Shown in pieces: positions 1 to 10,077 of a stretch of DNA of 64,000 bases; position 1 is the first letter of the stretch, and each line of letters begins with the position of its first letter. Both the position numbers and the translations under genes were made by a program. The DNA lies in contig KE546971.1 of the NCBI GenBank assembly GCA_000442125.1, forward strand, positions 312,583 through 376,582, written 5' to 3'. This DNA is from Opeltia flavorubescens. Its lineage: Eukaryota > Ascomycota > Lecanoromycetes > Teloschistales > Teloschistaceae. The notes under the pieces are model-generated. The model saw only the letters and a program-made list of their open reading frames with translations, had not been told where the DNA came from and ran no database searches.

Positions 1-2216
1 CACCGAGGTCAGGATCCAGGAAGGCAAGAGTGGAGAGCGCTTCGTCAACACCAAGGATGACTCCTGAGAGTACCCCTCCAATTGCTAGGCCGACTTCAAT
101 GATCGAGGCCCGTGAATGGACTTCTGGAGGACCAAAGACTGCCAGAGGGTTTGGGGCAAAAGGCGATCCACTACGGCACACCAGAGCCCAGAGTGTAGTC
201 AGTGATGTACAGTACCCCACTGGATTTATATCTGCAGATGGTCGGGGAGAAAGAGTATCAAGGACCGCAAGCCCAGATACGCTACCTAAGTTCTTCCACG
301 CCAATGAGGCAAAGCCGAATGGTATGAGACCACAGTCACAGAGCCCACGAATACAGCCAAGATTAGCAGGGCTCAAACACATCAATGGCGCGAGTACTGT
401 CGATGCATCCACCCCATCTCCCAGCCCCGACGCTGGCGACGAACGACCAAAGTTCTTCCATGCAGATGGCAGCCAGCCCACCAACACTTCGACACCGAGG
501 CTTGCAAATGGACCCTTCTCTGCGAGACCGCCCCTACAAACCATTTTCAGCTCTTACCAAACCACCAATAGTCCGGTGCAACGACCGCCATCTCCTCTGA
601 AGGAGGAGCTGGTATCCATATCGCGCAAGTCATCCCTCAACAAACCATCGCCGCGACGTCACACACGGCTCGTATCACGCGGCTCTAATGATATCAGAGC
701 ACCAGAGTCACTGATCAACGGACAATCGAACTTATCTCGTAGATCAAGTCTCAATGACTCGGCAAAGAGGAACAGTCAGACACAATCACCCACCACGGCA
801 CGTTTTGAATACACATCGAGCCGGAGATCCAGTATTGCCCTATCAGATTCAGGCAGAAAGCCCCCTCCTATGATACCTCCTGAGTCGACGAGCCCACAGG
901 TATCCCCAACCGAACCCACGGGTGCAACGTCTCCAGAACCACAATCAGTCGACAGTCCGAGCAGACCAGCTCCCGGCCAGAGCAAACTAGACCATCTCAA
1001 CGAACTCGCCGCAAACGCCCGCCGTGAGCGCAAAGTCCTAGATCTAGAAATCAGCAACTCCTCCCTCCTAGCCATCAACCGTACCCTCGAAGCCGAAATG
1101 CGAAAACAAAAAGCCGAGCTGCGCCACCTCCGACGTCTGCGCTCATCAGGCCGCTTCCCATCATCAGCACGATCGGGCTCGAGTAGATTCTCCATGCCGT
1201 CCACAAGCGATGATTTATCGCCTACTTCGTCCGCTGACGAAGACGATGAAGGGGACGATGATCGATTCAGTAACATCTCAAGCGGGACAAGTGACGGTAC
1301 AAGTTTCCCTGACTCCTTAAGCTTTAGTCCTACATTGCGGAACTCATCGATGATACCAGTGTCTAAGGGACGGCAAAGTCGACCGCATAGGTTGGATTTA
1401 TCGGCTCAGAGGACGTTGTTGCAGGATAGTCAGAAGCTTAATCAAGCTTTGAAACGATGTTTGGGTCGTACGGACGAGTTGATTGCGGATGGGAAGAAGG
1501 CGCTGGAGTATAAGGTTGATACGAATGATCTGGCTGTTCCTGGGCCGAGGGTTCTTGCTCCAGAAGATCGTGACGATGGGGGGCTGGAGTTGGGGAGGGG
1601 GTTGTTGAGTCCGGGTTTGGAAGAGAGGGGGGAGAATCCTTGGGAGCGGATAGGCGAATCGAAAGAGGATCTTGGGAGTCTGCAGCTTGAGAACTTGGAA
1701 GGGTTGATGCTGGATCTCGATGAGTATGATGGTCAAGGTCAAGGTCGAGGCCAAGGTCAAGAAGGTGACGGAAGGAGTAAATACGTTGAGCAGGACATCC
1801 CTTCAACAAGCCCACAAACAAATACCGAGATACCGCCAGGAGACCTCGACACCCATTCACCTGAAAAATCACAGCCCCCCAACCTCCCGCAACCCCAACC
1901 CCAAGATCCCACCTCACCAACCACACCAACTACACCCCATGAACAAGGAGACATCCCCTACGAAGACCCTGGCATCGACACCGGAAGCGAGACTTCTCCA
2001 CTAGATCTCGACGAGGCACAAGCAAATTACCCAATAGAGGTACGGGAATCCAATCCGGAAAGTATAGACCAACGGAAAATATCGCCGGGATCGATAACAG
2101 ACAGTGCGAGTGAGGGGGAAGTAGAGCCTGAAATCGAACCTAGCACCAGCCCCAGCAGTCCGGGGAAAAGCCTGGGGAATTTTTTGAGGATGGTTGGGGG
2201 TTCTTGGGGCGTTTAG
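1..2216 (+). CDS. Ser/Pro-rich cytoplasmic-type fungal protein, 5' end outside the window
   Basis: The frame is open from base 3 to a TAG at 2214-2216. The first in-frame ATG (57) is not preceded by a stop, so the gene very likely starts upstream of the window; at least 737 residues are present. Most of the protein is disordered Ser/Pro/Arg-rich sequence with many SP/TP sites. The one ordered-looking stretch is a short coiled coil near 986-1140, containing ARRERKVLDLEISNSSLLAI and then a basic EMRKQKAELRHLRRLR run. This resembles a segment conserved in uncharacterised Pezizomycotina proteins. A motif PKFFHA(N/D) occurs twice, about 54 residues apart. The C-terminal third is acidic and rich in Pro, Gln and Thr. 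No catalytic domain or membrane segment is visible and I assign no function. It converges on GPI14, 274 bp away. Confidence 0.8.
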   Translation, partial: PRSGSRKARVESASSTPRMTPESTPPIARPTSMIEAREWTSGGPKTARGFGAKGDPLRHTRAQSVVSDVQYPTGFISADGRGERVSRTASPDTLPKFFHANEAKPNGMRPQSQSPRIQPRLAGLKHINGASTVDASTPSPSPDAGDERPKFFHADGSQPTNTSTPRLANGPFSARPPLQTIFSSYQTTNSPVQRPPSPLKEELVSISRKSSLNKPSPRRHTRLVSRGSNDIRAPESLINGQSNLSRRSSLNDSAKRNSQTQSPTTARFEYTSSRRSSIALSDSGRKPPPMIPPESTSPQVSPTEPTGATSPEPQSVDSPSRPAPGQSKLDHLNELAANARRERKVLDLEISNSSLLAINRTLEAEMRKQKAELRHLRRLRSSGRFPSSARSGSSRFSMPSTSDDLSPTSSADEDDEGDDDRFSNISSGTSDGTSFPDSLSFSPTLRNSSMIPVSKGRQSRPHRLDLSAQRTLLQDSQKLNQALKRCLGRTDELIADGKKALEYKVDTNDLAVPGPRVLAPEDRDDGGLELGRGLLSPGLEERGENPWERIGESKEDLGSLQLENLEGLMLDLDEYDGQGQGRGQGQEGDGRSKYVEQDIPSTSPQTNTEIPPGDLDTHSPEKSQPPNLPQPQPQDPTSPTTPTTPHEQGDIPYEDPGIDTGSETSPLDLDEAQANYPIEVRESNPESIDQRKISPGSITDSASEGEVEPEIEPSTSPSSPGKSLGNFLRMVGGSWGV

Positions 2217-2489
2217 GATGGTGATGGTATTTTCTACTCAAACAAGGATGCGGGAGGAGACACAGGCGAAGAAGGGGTTTCATGGAATGGTATGGTAAAG
2301 GGGAGGTGGATGGGGATTTTTGTACTGCGTGCATGCAATTATTTAGATACCCCCTGTTTGCTCCTTTTATTTAGTATGAGAATTAAATTCTCGGCGTTCA
2401 ATTCAAAACCGTTATTCCCACTTCACCCACTTCACCCACTTCACTCCTATATTTCATTCCAACCGTTCTTCAACACGATAAGATTATTC

Positions 2490-4487
2490 TCATCCTCCTT
2501 TCACTTCCTTCGCTCCCATTCCCGTTCTGCCCTCTAATCTCCCCTTGGCACCGATGTCTTCAATCACAACGCCCAAGATCCAAATATTCACCGCGAAAAA
2601 AGCAAGACTACTCGTAAACAGACCAGGGATGAAGGTACTCTTTCCTTGGAATTCGAGGAGGTAAGCTTGGTGGAGATATATTGCCTGTTTAATGCACAGT
2701 ATTAGAAATCAGTTGTATCAGTGATTGAGCGGTGTGGAGAAAGGATTAAGTTATAGTAAGGGAGGTTGGTTGGAAGGAAAGGTTATTTATGTGAGTGTTT
2801 ATTTAGTGCAGAGGTGAGTTTTGTTCACAGGGGTAAGGTGTGGATTTTAGTTTAGGTGTGGTTTGGGCGGGAAGAGGGGTGTAGTTGCTGGGAGACGGGG
2901 GATCTGTGTGGAGGGGAATGGGAAAGGAGGGATGAACGAGAGGAAGAAGAGGGAGGAGGGATGAGGGAGAGATATAAAGAAAAACATACCTGTGCCCCAG
3001 CCCAAAGAAGCAAAGCGGTGATACCCAGCCTCGGTTGTGCGAGGAAAGTGGAATAGGGTAGGTAGAAGGGGAGAAGGATGAGGTACCAGAGGAAATACTA
3101 TCGAAGGGGTCAGAAATTGGACCGTGGCTTCGTGATATATCATGTAGCAGTGTAAATCCAGATGAAATATCAAGAAAGACAAAAAACATACGACAGAAGG
3201 GATTCGCTGGTCGTCACCGACCCAACTACTAATCTTCCGGTAAGAGACTTAATTATGGTTGAGCGGACGGGAAGCCATGTTTTACTCTTCCTGTGGCCGT
3301 ATGTGAGGGAGGAAGGGTTTAAGTTGCAATATCTTTGCAAGAAAATTGTATGAATTGGCTTCCCACAGATTAACACCGATGAGAGCTAGTATAGCGCCTG
3401 GGGATGAAAGGGGGGAAAAACACCCAATGTAAAACAGGAAACGCAAATTAAGAATCTCGACGAAAATGACTGAACGTACCTGACTAGTGCACACCTTATT
3501 GAACGCCACAAATGCGAACGTCTGCGCCAGCATCGTGCCCGCAAGATCCTTCTTCCCAAGCGCAATCGGAATCAAGACCGCACTAATAAGAAGCTGAAGC
3601 ACAAAAGCCAACGACTCAAGCCTCAAGCTACTGACCTTATCGGGCATAGCCGAAGAGAGGTGGAGCAAAGTGTTATATGGAGAGAAGTTATGTCGATGAT
3701 CGATCCTCGTGAGATGGTAGAAGAAGGTATGTTGGAGGAATGGCGTAGAGTAGATGGCGTACATGAGGATGTTGAGGGATGCGAAGGTCGCTAGGGAGGA
3801 TATGCAGAGCGTGATGCGTGAGCGGTTGAGGAAGTGGATGACTGTGCTCCTCAGAGAGGAAAAGCTCGTCACAGGGGTCGAGGATCGCTTTTCGCCCCTG
3901 TTTTTGGGATCAGGAGATTCCAAAAACCAGATGATCGAAGGTCCGTAGATGAAAGGGTAAATCTTGAAATGGACCGCCAGTCCGAGTAGAACGCCAGCCA
4001 GCAAAATCTGCCGGCGCGTAACAGCCCACAATAAAGCGACGACCATTACTCCCAACAAGCCTTCAGAGCTCCCTCTAGTGCTGATCGTAGCAACCATTGG
4101 ATTAAGAAGCCAGATACTCGCATATTTAAGTGCGCGCTCAGTAGTCATCCCTCCGCCGCTCGGGGATTGCAGGATACGAAGAATGAACCATCCAGCCACG
4201 ATGTCTGAAATGGCGAATAACACCTTGCCGAAGGAGAACCAGAGGGGGTTTGACCATGATGTTGGGATTAGCAACCAGGCCAGGAGGGGCGTGTAACGGT
4301 AGGTTTCCCTCTGATATGGTGAGCGCCCCTGAGAAACGTAACGAGCGGCGTCGGTGAAGACGAAGTAGTCAATGTCTGTGTATTTGACTGCGGAGTATTC
4401 GTCTTGTATTAAGCCGTAAATGAGAAAGATGATGCGTAATGCTATGGCGCTGGAGAATATCTTTATTGAGGTGAAAAACGATGACAT
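2490..4487 (-). CDS. GPI14: GPI mannosyltransferase 1 catalytic subunit (PIG-M / Gpi14)
   Basis: Adds the first alpha-1,4 mannose to the GPI precursor in the ER lumen, using dolichol-phosphate mannose. Exons on the minus strand are 4487-3480, 3097-2990 and 2684-2490, all phase 0, giving 436 residues. The N-terminal helix is followed by the lumenal motif YTDIDYFVFTDAARYV, which carries the Asp pair expected for this GT-C family, then SPYQRETYRYTPLLAWLL. Many membrane helices follow. The short middle exon encodes YFLWYLILLPFYLPYS after FNKVCTSQ, and the last exon encodes the conserved QAYLLEFQGK and a final helix; both joins match family expectation. I chose the ATG at 4487 because the family begins close to this helix; the frame is open to 4568. 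The introns (382 and 305 nt) are much longer than others in the window. Confidence 0.9.
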
Positions 4488-4568
4488 TCTGAATAGGCTT
4501 GGAAGAGAGTGAAAGATGACCCAGGATGTAATCAATCGCACACCTTCACTAATACATTTGGAGACCAA

Positions 4569-4973
4569 AATGAAATCAAGTTATTCATAACTCATAAATA
4601 GATTCTTGAGACATATGATCAAACCTAGATAATTGTCTTTGATGCACCTTTGATTGTCAACGGATGAGAGGCCCAGGAAAAATTGCTCCTCAAATTTCCT
4701 CAAACATTTCTCATAGAATGAAGTTACCGAATCATTGAGTATGTAAATGCAATAACGTGATTTCATAAGACCAAATGCGAAATGGCAAGCCCAGAATATA
4801 GATATCGACGCAGGTGATTAAAAGATCGAGACGGAACCTCTCGGATTGAAGATCAAAAAAGGGGCTAGCCCTACACTATCGATAGCAAGTATCCCTGCTC
4901 AGATCTATGCACGACATCTTCCACCTCCAACCTAGACTTCTTCAATAATCATCCCACAATGTGAAAAGCCAAC
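4569..4973. other. Intergenic, divergent promoters of GPI14 and TRAX
   Basis: About 490 bp separates the two divergent start codons. It is AT-rich and I see no conserved coding sequence or RNA gene in it. Confidence 0.5.
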
Positions 4974-5893
4974 ATGGCCGGTCAAAAGCACGACCTCGAC
5001 GACAAAGATATGGACAGCCCAGAAGCCTCACCGTTCATGCCAATGTTCGAAGCCTTCCGCGACGAGCTTGACGAGCACCACGACCGCCGAGAGCGCATCA
5101 TCAAAGCCTCCCGTGACATCACAGCATTGAGCAAGAAAATGTGAGCTTTCAGTCCGCCAAAGAAAAATGGTTGTAAGACTGTAGCTCATAAGGGTTTTTA
5201 GTATATTCTCTCTACAACGGTGAGTTCACCTTACATTCATATACGACCTTCTCTCGATTTTCTAATAATAATATCGTCTCGAATTGCAGAGTCCGGCAAT
5301 TACAAACACCCATTCCGCCTCCGATCGCTAAGGAAATAAAGCCTCGCTACNATAGTATCAAGGAACTTTTCATCTCAGTTGCGCCGGATCTACAAGGTCT
5401 AGATGCATGGCGTTATCATGGGTATATCTCAAGTGGTTGTCAAGAATTCGTCGAAGCGATTTCGTTTCAGCATTACCTCGAGACGCAAAAACTAATGACA
5501 CATTCTGAAGCCCAAGACTACATACCTGGAGGTGTGGAGCTTACAGCAAATGACTACCTGCTTGGATTATTCGATCTCACAGGAGAATTGATGAGATTTG
5601 GGATCACGAGCATGGCTACATCTGGGGCAATGCCTCGCGGCGCGGGGAAAGATGAGTTTGATAATGCAGATCTCCTGGCGGATTTACGGTTATTGAAGTC
5701 AAGCCTCGAGAGCCTGGAAATAGAGAATACAGCTTCGAATAAGCAGAAGGTTGAAGTGATGAGACAATCGGTAAAGAAGGTGGAGAATGCGGCATATAGT
5801 ATGATTGTTCGAGGAAGTGAGCGGCCGAAAGGTTGGGTGCCAGAATTAAGCGAGGGGAGGGATGGAGGAATGCAGCCGGTGGAAAGCTACTAA
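4974..5893 (+). CDS. TRAX: Translin-associated factor X (TRAX), catalytic C3PO subunit
   Basis: TRAX pairs with translin to form C3PO, an Mg-dependent endoribonuclease; in Neurospora the complex processes tRNA. Exons are 4974-5140, 5202-5219 (an 18-nt microexon) and 5290-5893, giving 262 residues. All four acidic active-site positions known in TRAX are present with correct spacing: E114 and E117 in GCQEFVEAISFQHYL, D157 and E161 in LLGLFDLTGELMRFGI. The C-terminal SVKKVENAAYSMIVRGSERP is the TRAX signature and separates it from translin itself. Base 5351 is undetermined; it is the first base of codon 83 (NAT), so that residue is Tyr, His, Asn or Asp, but the frame is intact. The microexon is needed to keep the frame between KKI and VRQLQTPIPPP. 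Confidence 0.93.
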
Positions 5894-6086
5894 CGGCCTC
5901 TGGGTATGATTATGGCAATTGCTGCCTCAGGGGGTTTCCGGATCCTATCACGCTGACATGCAAATGAGGATGATGGCATACCAGGAAACTTCAAAGTTCT
6001 GTGATCCCTGCTGATATCGTACATGACATCCATCGTGTGGTTACCTATCTGCCTGCAGATGCCCTTCCCTTGGAGAATCATAACCT

Positions 6087-6608
6087 TTACTTTGTAGGAT
6101 CCTCATCCGCTTGAAGGATACCCTCTTTGATCAAGTCTTCCGGCTTGGGTCGGTTTTTCATCTTCTCCTCAAGACTATCTGCACGCATATGTTTCTCAAG
6201 CTCTTTCTGCTGCCCTTGAATTGCCGGCGCGGCGGTGGAGTCAGGAAGTATATTACCTACGACCCGATTAGTAGTGTGGCAATCGTAGTTTGATGTGCTA
6301 CGACATACGCTCAATCAACTCCTCTTTATCCGGGCGCTTCTCAAGCCCTTTCTTCAGGCTGTCAGTTGCTCGTTGGCGTTCAAGTTCCTGGGCAGCAGAT
6401 TGAAGTGCGCTGAACTCTGTTTAGCTTCTTCTCGACATTGATGTGATCAGTTTATTTACGGAGCGGCATTGGTATCCAGAAGGATATGTCTGTCCTTGAG
6501 GTCTTTGGGATCTGGTCTTGTCTGTAGGTGTTTCTCCAAGGAGTTGCGGCGCTCAATTGGCGAGATAGGCGTCTCATCGACTTTGATCTGTTCTGAATCT
6601 TCCATCAT
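6087..6608 (-). CDS. Small protein with three RPEL repeats
   Basis: Exons on the minus strand are 6608-6460, 6409-6309 and 6256-6087, giving 139 residues; introns are 50 and 52 nt. The protein is almost entirely three RPEL-type repeats: LEKHLQTRPDPKDLKDRHIL, then LKKGLEKRPDKEELIERNIL, then LEEKMKNRPKPEDLIKEGIL. Each is followed by an acidic/Ala-Pro linker. RPEL motifs bind G-actin in MRTF and Phactr proteins; short fungal RPEL proteins exist but are hardly studied, so an actin-related role is inference. The first repeat has DL in place of EL. Acceptor choice for exon 2 (TTCAG, not the upstream ACAG) is forced by frame. It is transcribed divergently from NBS1, 269 bp away. Confidence 0.85.
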
Positions 6609-6877
6609 GATAACAATGACTTGAAAAGATTTGATGTTGGGGTAATAGGAGCAAGATTCAAACAGAGTAACAGCTGTATTGACAGAAACAGGGCAACGTC
6701 CTAGGCAACGTAATGCGGGGAATAAGCGGGCTTGGCAACGGCAGGGGCGTTGACCGAAAAAGGGCAGAAAAAAACCGCGACGCGTTTAAGGCTTCTGTTT
6801 GGCGTCTGAAACCACTAGAGACAATGTACTATTAAGACCTTGCCTTTCTAGTGTAAGGTAGTACCAAACCGTCCCAA

Positions 6878-9603
6878 ATGTGGACCTTGGAATGTGATAG
6901 TCAAATACTCAAGGGTAAGCGAGCCTGTGACACGTGGGAGCTCTCCACTTACCTCATACATCGTAGGTAAACGAATATGGCTACGGCCAGGGAAAAAGTA
7001 TCTCTTTGGACGCGCTCGAGAAGGAAGGACTCGCGAAGGATGTAAGATTTCATGATTAGGTACAAGATGTAATTGATTGGATTAACGTTGTGAGCAGCTG
7101 GCTTCAAGGTCGAAGACAAGTCCATCTCAAGACAACATCTCATCATCTCTGTATTGCCTGTAAAACCAGGGAGTGGTGTAAGTTCATCATTGAATTAGTA
7201 GGCAATAATGTTCTCCCTCTAAGCTCCAGCAGTCATCATCGAAAGTCCGATCTGAGATCATCCTCGAAGATGAAAAAACCAAGTTTGGAACCGAGGTCGA
7301 TGGAGAGCGAATAGCTTCAGGAGCTCGGATTACCCTAAGCAATGATGAACATATCTTCAAACTCGGGAAGACGCCCCATACATTCAAGTAAGTGACCCTC
7401 GCAATGAGATGGAATGACGGCTCAAGATCCATCAGAATCAAATGGTGGCCCGTAGTCTTGTCCGTGTCATTCACCTCCAAAGAGCTCAAAGCCGGTAAAG
7501 ACCCCTTAGCAGCTCTGAGGGTCCGTCTCGAAGACACCGACATCAAGCTCACTAATAACTATGTCATTGGCGAGACGACCCATGTCGTTCAGGGTAAACG
7601 AAACACAGCGAAGGGTCTGCAGGCCCTGATCAACGGCAAACATATTGTCACTGATAGCTTTATTGATGCACTGATCTATGCTACCACTCCTACGGACCTC
7701 GATCATGATGAGAGCCTATCACCGCTTGAAGAAGATTTCGACAAGAATTGGCCCGATGCTATGCAACATGTACCTCCCAGGGGCAATGAACCAAGAGAGC
7801 GACCTGTCGAAAAGTTCATTCCTGATCATGAGCGTGGCAATGTCTTTGAAGGCTACACCGTCGTCTTCTGTGATAAAGGGCAATTCGAGTCATTACAAGC
7901 ACCCATCACTAATGGTGGAGGCAAAGCTTTGTATTTTCAGTTGAGATCTCTACAGACAACTACTGATGAACTTGTCGGTTTCGTCAAAAACGCCGCTGGA
8001 GAAAAAGGCCTCGGTGAGCTCGAAGATGGAAGTGAAGGCAAAGGAGTTATTGTAGTCAGATTTCGGGGCACCAAGGACGACTTTGATTGGGCTGCTCAGC
8101 TTGGACAAGAGGCATCTCTCGCTCTCGATCTGAGATTCATCGAGCAAAACGAGTTCATGGATGCCATCTTGATGAATGATGCCAGTGTATTGAGGCGACC
8201 TCTAGAGGTCGCGGAGGATGATGGTAGGTCTTAAGGGATCCTAGGAGAGCTGTTTCTGGAGTATGCTTATTGACTTGATCTTAGAAGAGCCGGACAGCAT
8301 CAGTCACACTCCCAATCAAAACGGCACTTCGTCAGCTCAACGAGAATCTCAACAAGAATCCCAACCAGACTCTCAGCCTTCCCAGTCGCAGCCTGAACAG
8401 CCACCGCCGCCATCGCGTCGCCAACGTGGTCTGATCAAATCCCGTTTCAAAGGCTTCTCCTCCGACGATGAAGACGACAAACCTTCCCTCTCATCCATTC
8501 CGCAAGCATCCCAATTAAACACCCAAACCGCTGCTTCTCCAGACCCTCCACCACAACCTACCACCCGCAAGCGCCCTCTTCCTCCCGACAACGATACCGA
8601 CCTCGTCAACGAGCTCCTCCCCGCCGCCACAGCAATGAAACGCCGCCGTCTCGAAGCCCTCGAAGAAGCCCGTCTCCGCGGTGAAGAAGAAGAATCTCCC
8701 CCTCCAACCAACATCACCTCCCAACAACCCCCCTCAAAACCAAAACCCAAAGGACAACAACCCCCCCTCGACATAAAAGCCTCATTACGAGAACGCCGCG
8801 CCGCCGCGGACAAAGCCCGCACCCACGATGAAGAAACCCTCCGCCAAGACATCGCAGACGTTGATATCGAAGCTCTGAGGAATTTAGCTGTGGTGGAGGA
8901 ATTCGATGTCATGCCGAGATTATCACGCTCCCAAAACGGTGGCGATGATTCTAATAATAATCATGATCCTAGTAACAGTAAAGACAAGAATGGAAGATGG
9001 CACCCCTCCTGGAACGGCCGCAAAAACTTCAAGAGATTCCGCCCCCAAGTTTCTACTTCCTCTGCTTCTGGCACCGCCGCTCCAATAATTCGGAGAGGAG
9101 GAGGAGGTATGCAAGGCCTCATCGTACCCTTGGAGGAAGTTAAGAAAAAGGACTATGGTCTCGGTGCCGTGGGTGGGGGGAGTAACTACTTCCTTGATGC
9201 TAGTGGGGAGAGAGAGGCGTTGAAGCGGAAGAGGGGGGAGAGGGATACGGGAAGTCAAAGTCAGGGGCAGGGGGGTTTTTTCGATAGTATTGAGAATGGG
9301 GGTGAGAGTTTGGGGGTTAATGGTGGGTCAAGGGAGAAGGGGATGGGGATTGGGAAGGGGAAGAAGCACGTGCCGAAGGAGTTGGTGGTTAGTGAGGATG
9401 ATGATATACCCGATTTTATTGATACAGAGGCGCCGAGGAGGACTAGAGGGACTCAGAGCGGGACGCAGACTCAGACTCAGGGGTCGGGTAGTGGGAGGGG
9501 GAGGGCGAAAGGGGGGAAGAGTGTAGCCGGGGTGAAGGGGGAGAAGAGTGATAGTGAAGATGAATTGAAATTTCGGTTTGGGAAGAGGAGGAAGGTGGGG
9601 TAG
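6878..9603 (+). CDS. NBS1: Nibrin-type subunit of the MRN/MRX DNA double-strand break complex
   Basis: Regulatory partner of Mre11-Rad50 in break sensing, end processing and ATM/Tel1 activation in the nucleus. Exons are 6878-6914, 6967-7041, 7098-7177, 7230-7387, 7436-8223 and 8285-9603, giving 818 residues. The N-terminus MWTLECDSQILKGKRIWLRP starts an FHA domain whose core is VEDKSISRQHLIISV. BRCT-like sequence follows (VSFTSKELKAGKDPL; GKHIVTDSFIDALIYAT). The middle is disordered and basic. NFKRFRP at residues 627-633 matches the Mre11-binding motif, followed by a conserved GGMQGLIVPLEEVKKKDYGL block. The acidic SEDDDIPDFID and the terminal FRFGKRRKVG (FRF at 809-811) fit the Tel1-binding acidic and FxF/Y motifs. 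The short 5' exons were placed from splice signals; the exon 2/3 joint (EG|SGFKVED) is the least certain. Confidence 0.9.
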
Positions 9604-10077
9604 ATAGTAGAGGGCGAATGAGATTTGTAATAATGGAATGGGATGGGATGGGCATTTGGGAGGATGGTAGATTTTTCGCAAGCGATTTATTGGTTGTAGA
9701 AAATAAGGAACTCAACTCATCGTTGACTTGAAATGTAATCTAATTGAAAAGCCTATGTACATGGACTCGCTTGTTTTCTCCGACTCACTGCATATGATGG
9801 GCCACATGAAGAGCCGCAGCTCGAGCCCGTAAATGCTCAATACCAATCAAATTAGGACACAACGATTTCAATCGTCGACATGCTTCACCTATTGCATCCA
9901 CATCACATGTCCCTCATCTCGGCACATTGATATCGACATCCATTACCCCTACCTCCCTTCTTCCAAAGTCCTCTAACAAACAGATCAACCACAGGCAAGA
10001 AAAGAAACAAGAACCCACAGAAAACCCCCCATCAATCAATTCCCTCATATCACATCTAAAGAAATCCATCAATCAAA
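9604..10077. other. Intergenic, convergent 3' ends
   Basis: 3' flanks of NBS1 and the Ala-rich gene. AT-rich with short C-runs; nothing gene-like seen. Confidence 0.5.

Noticed and set aside
8373-9715. Antisense and alternate frames over the NBS1 3' exon
   Set aside because: Shadows of Pro/Glu/Gly-rich coding sequence; no domains, and the plus frame has the Mre11- and Tel1-binding motifs.
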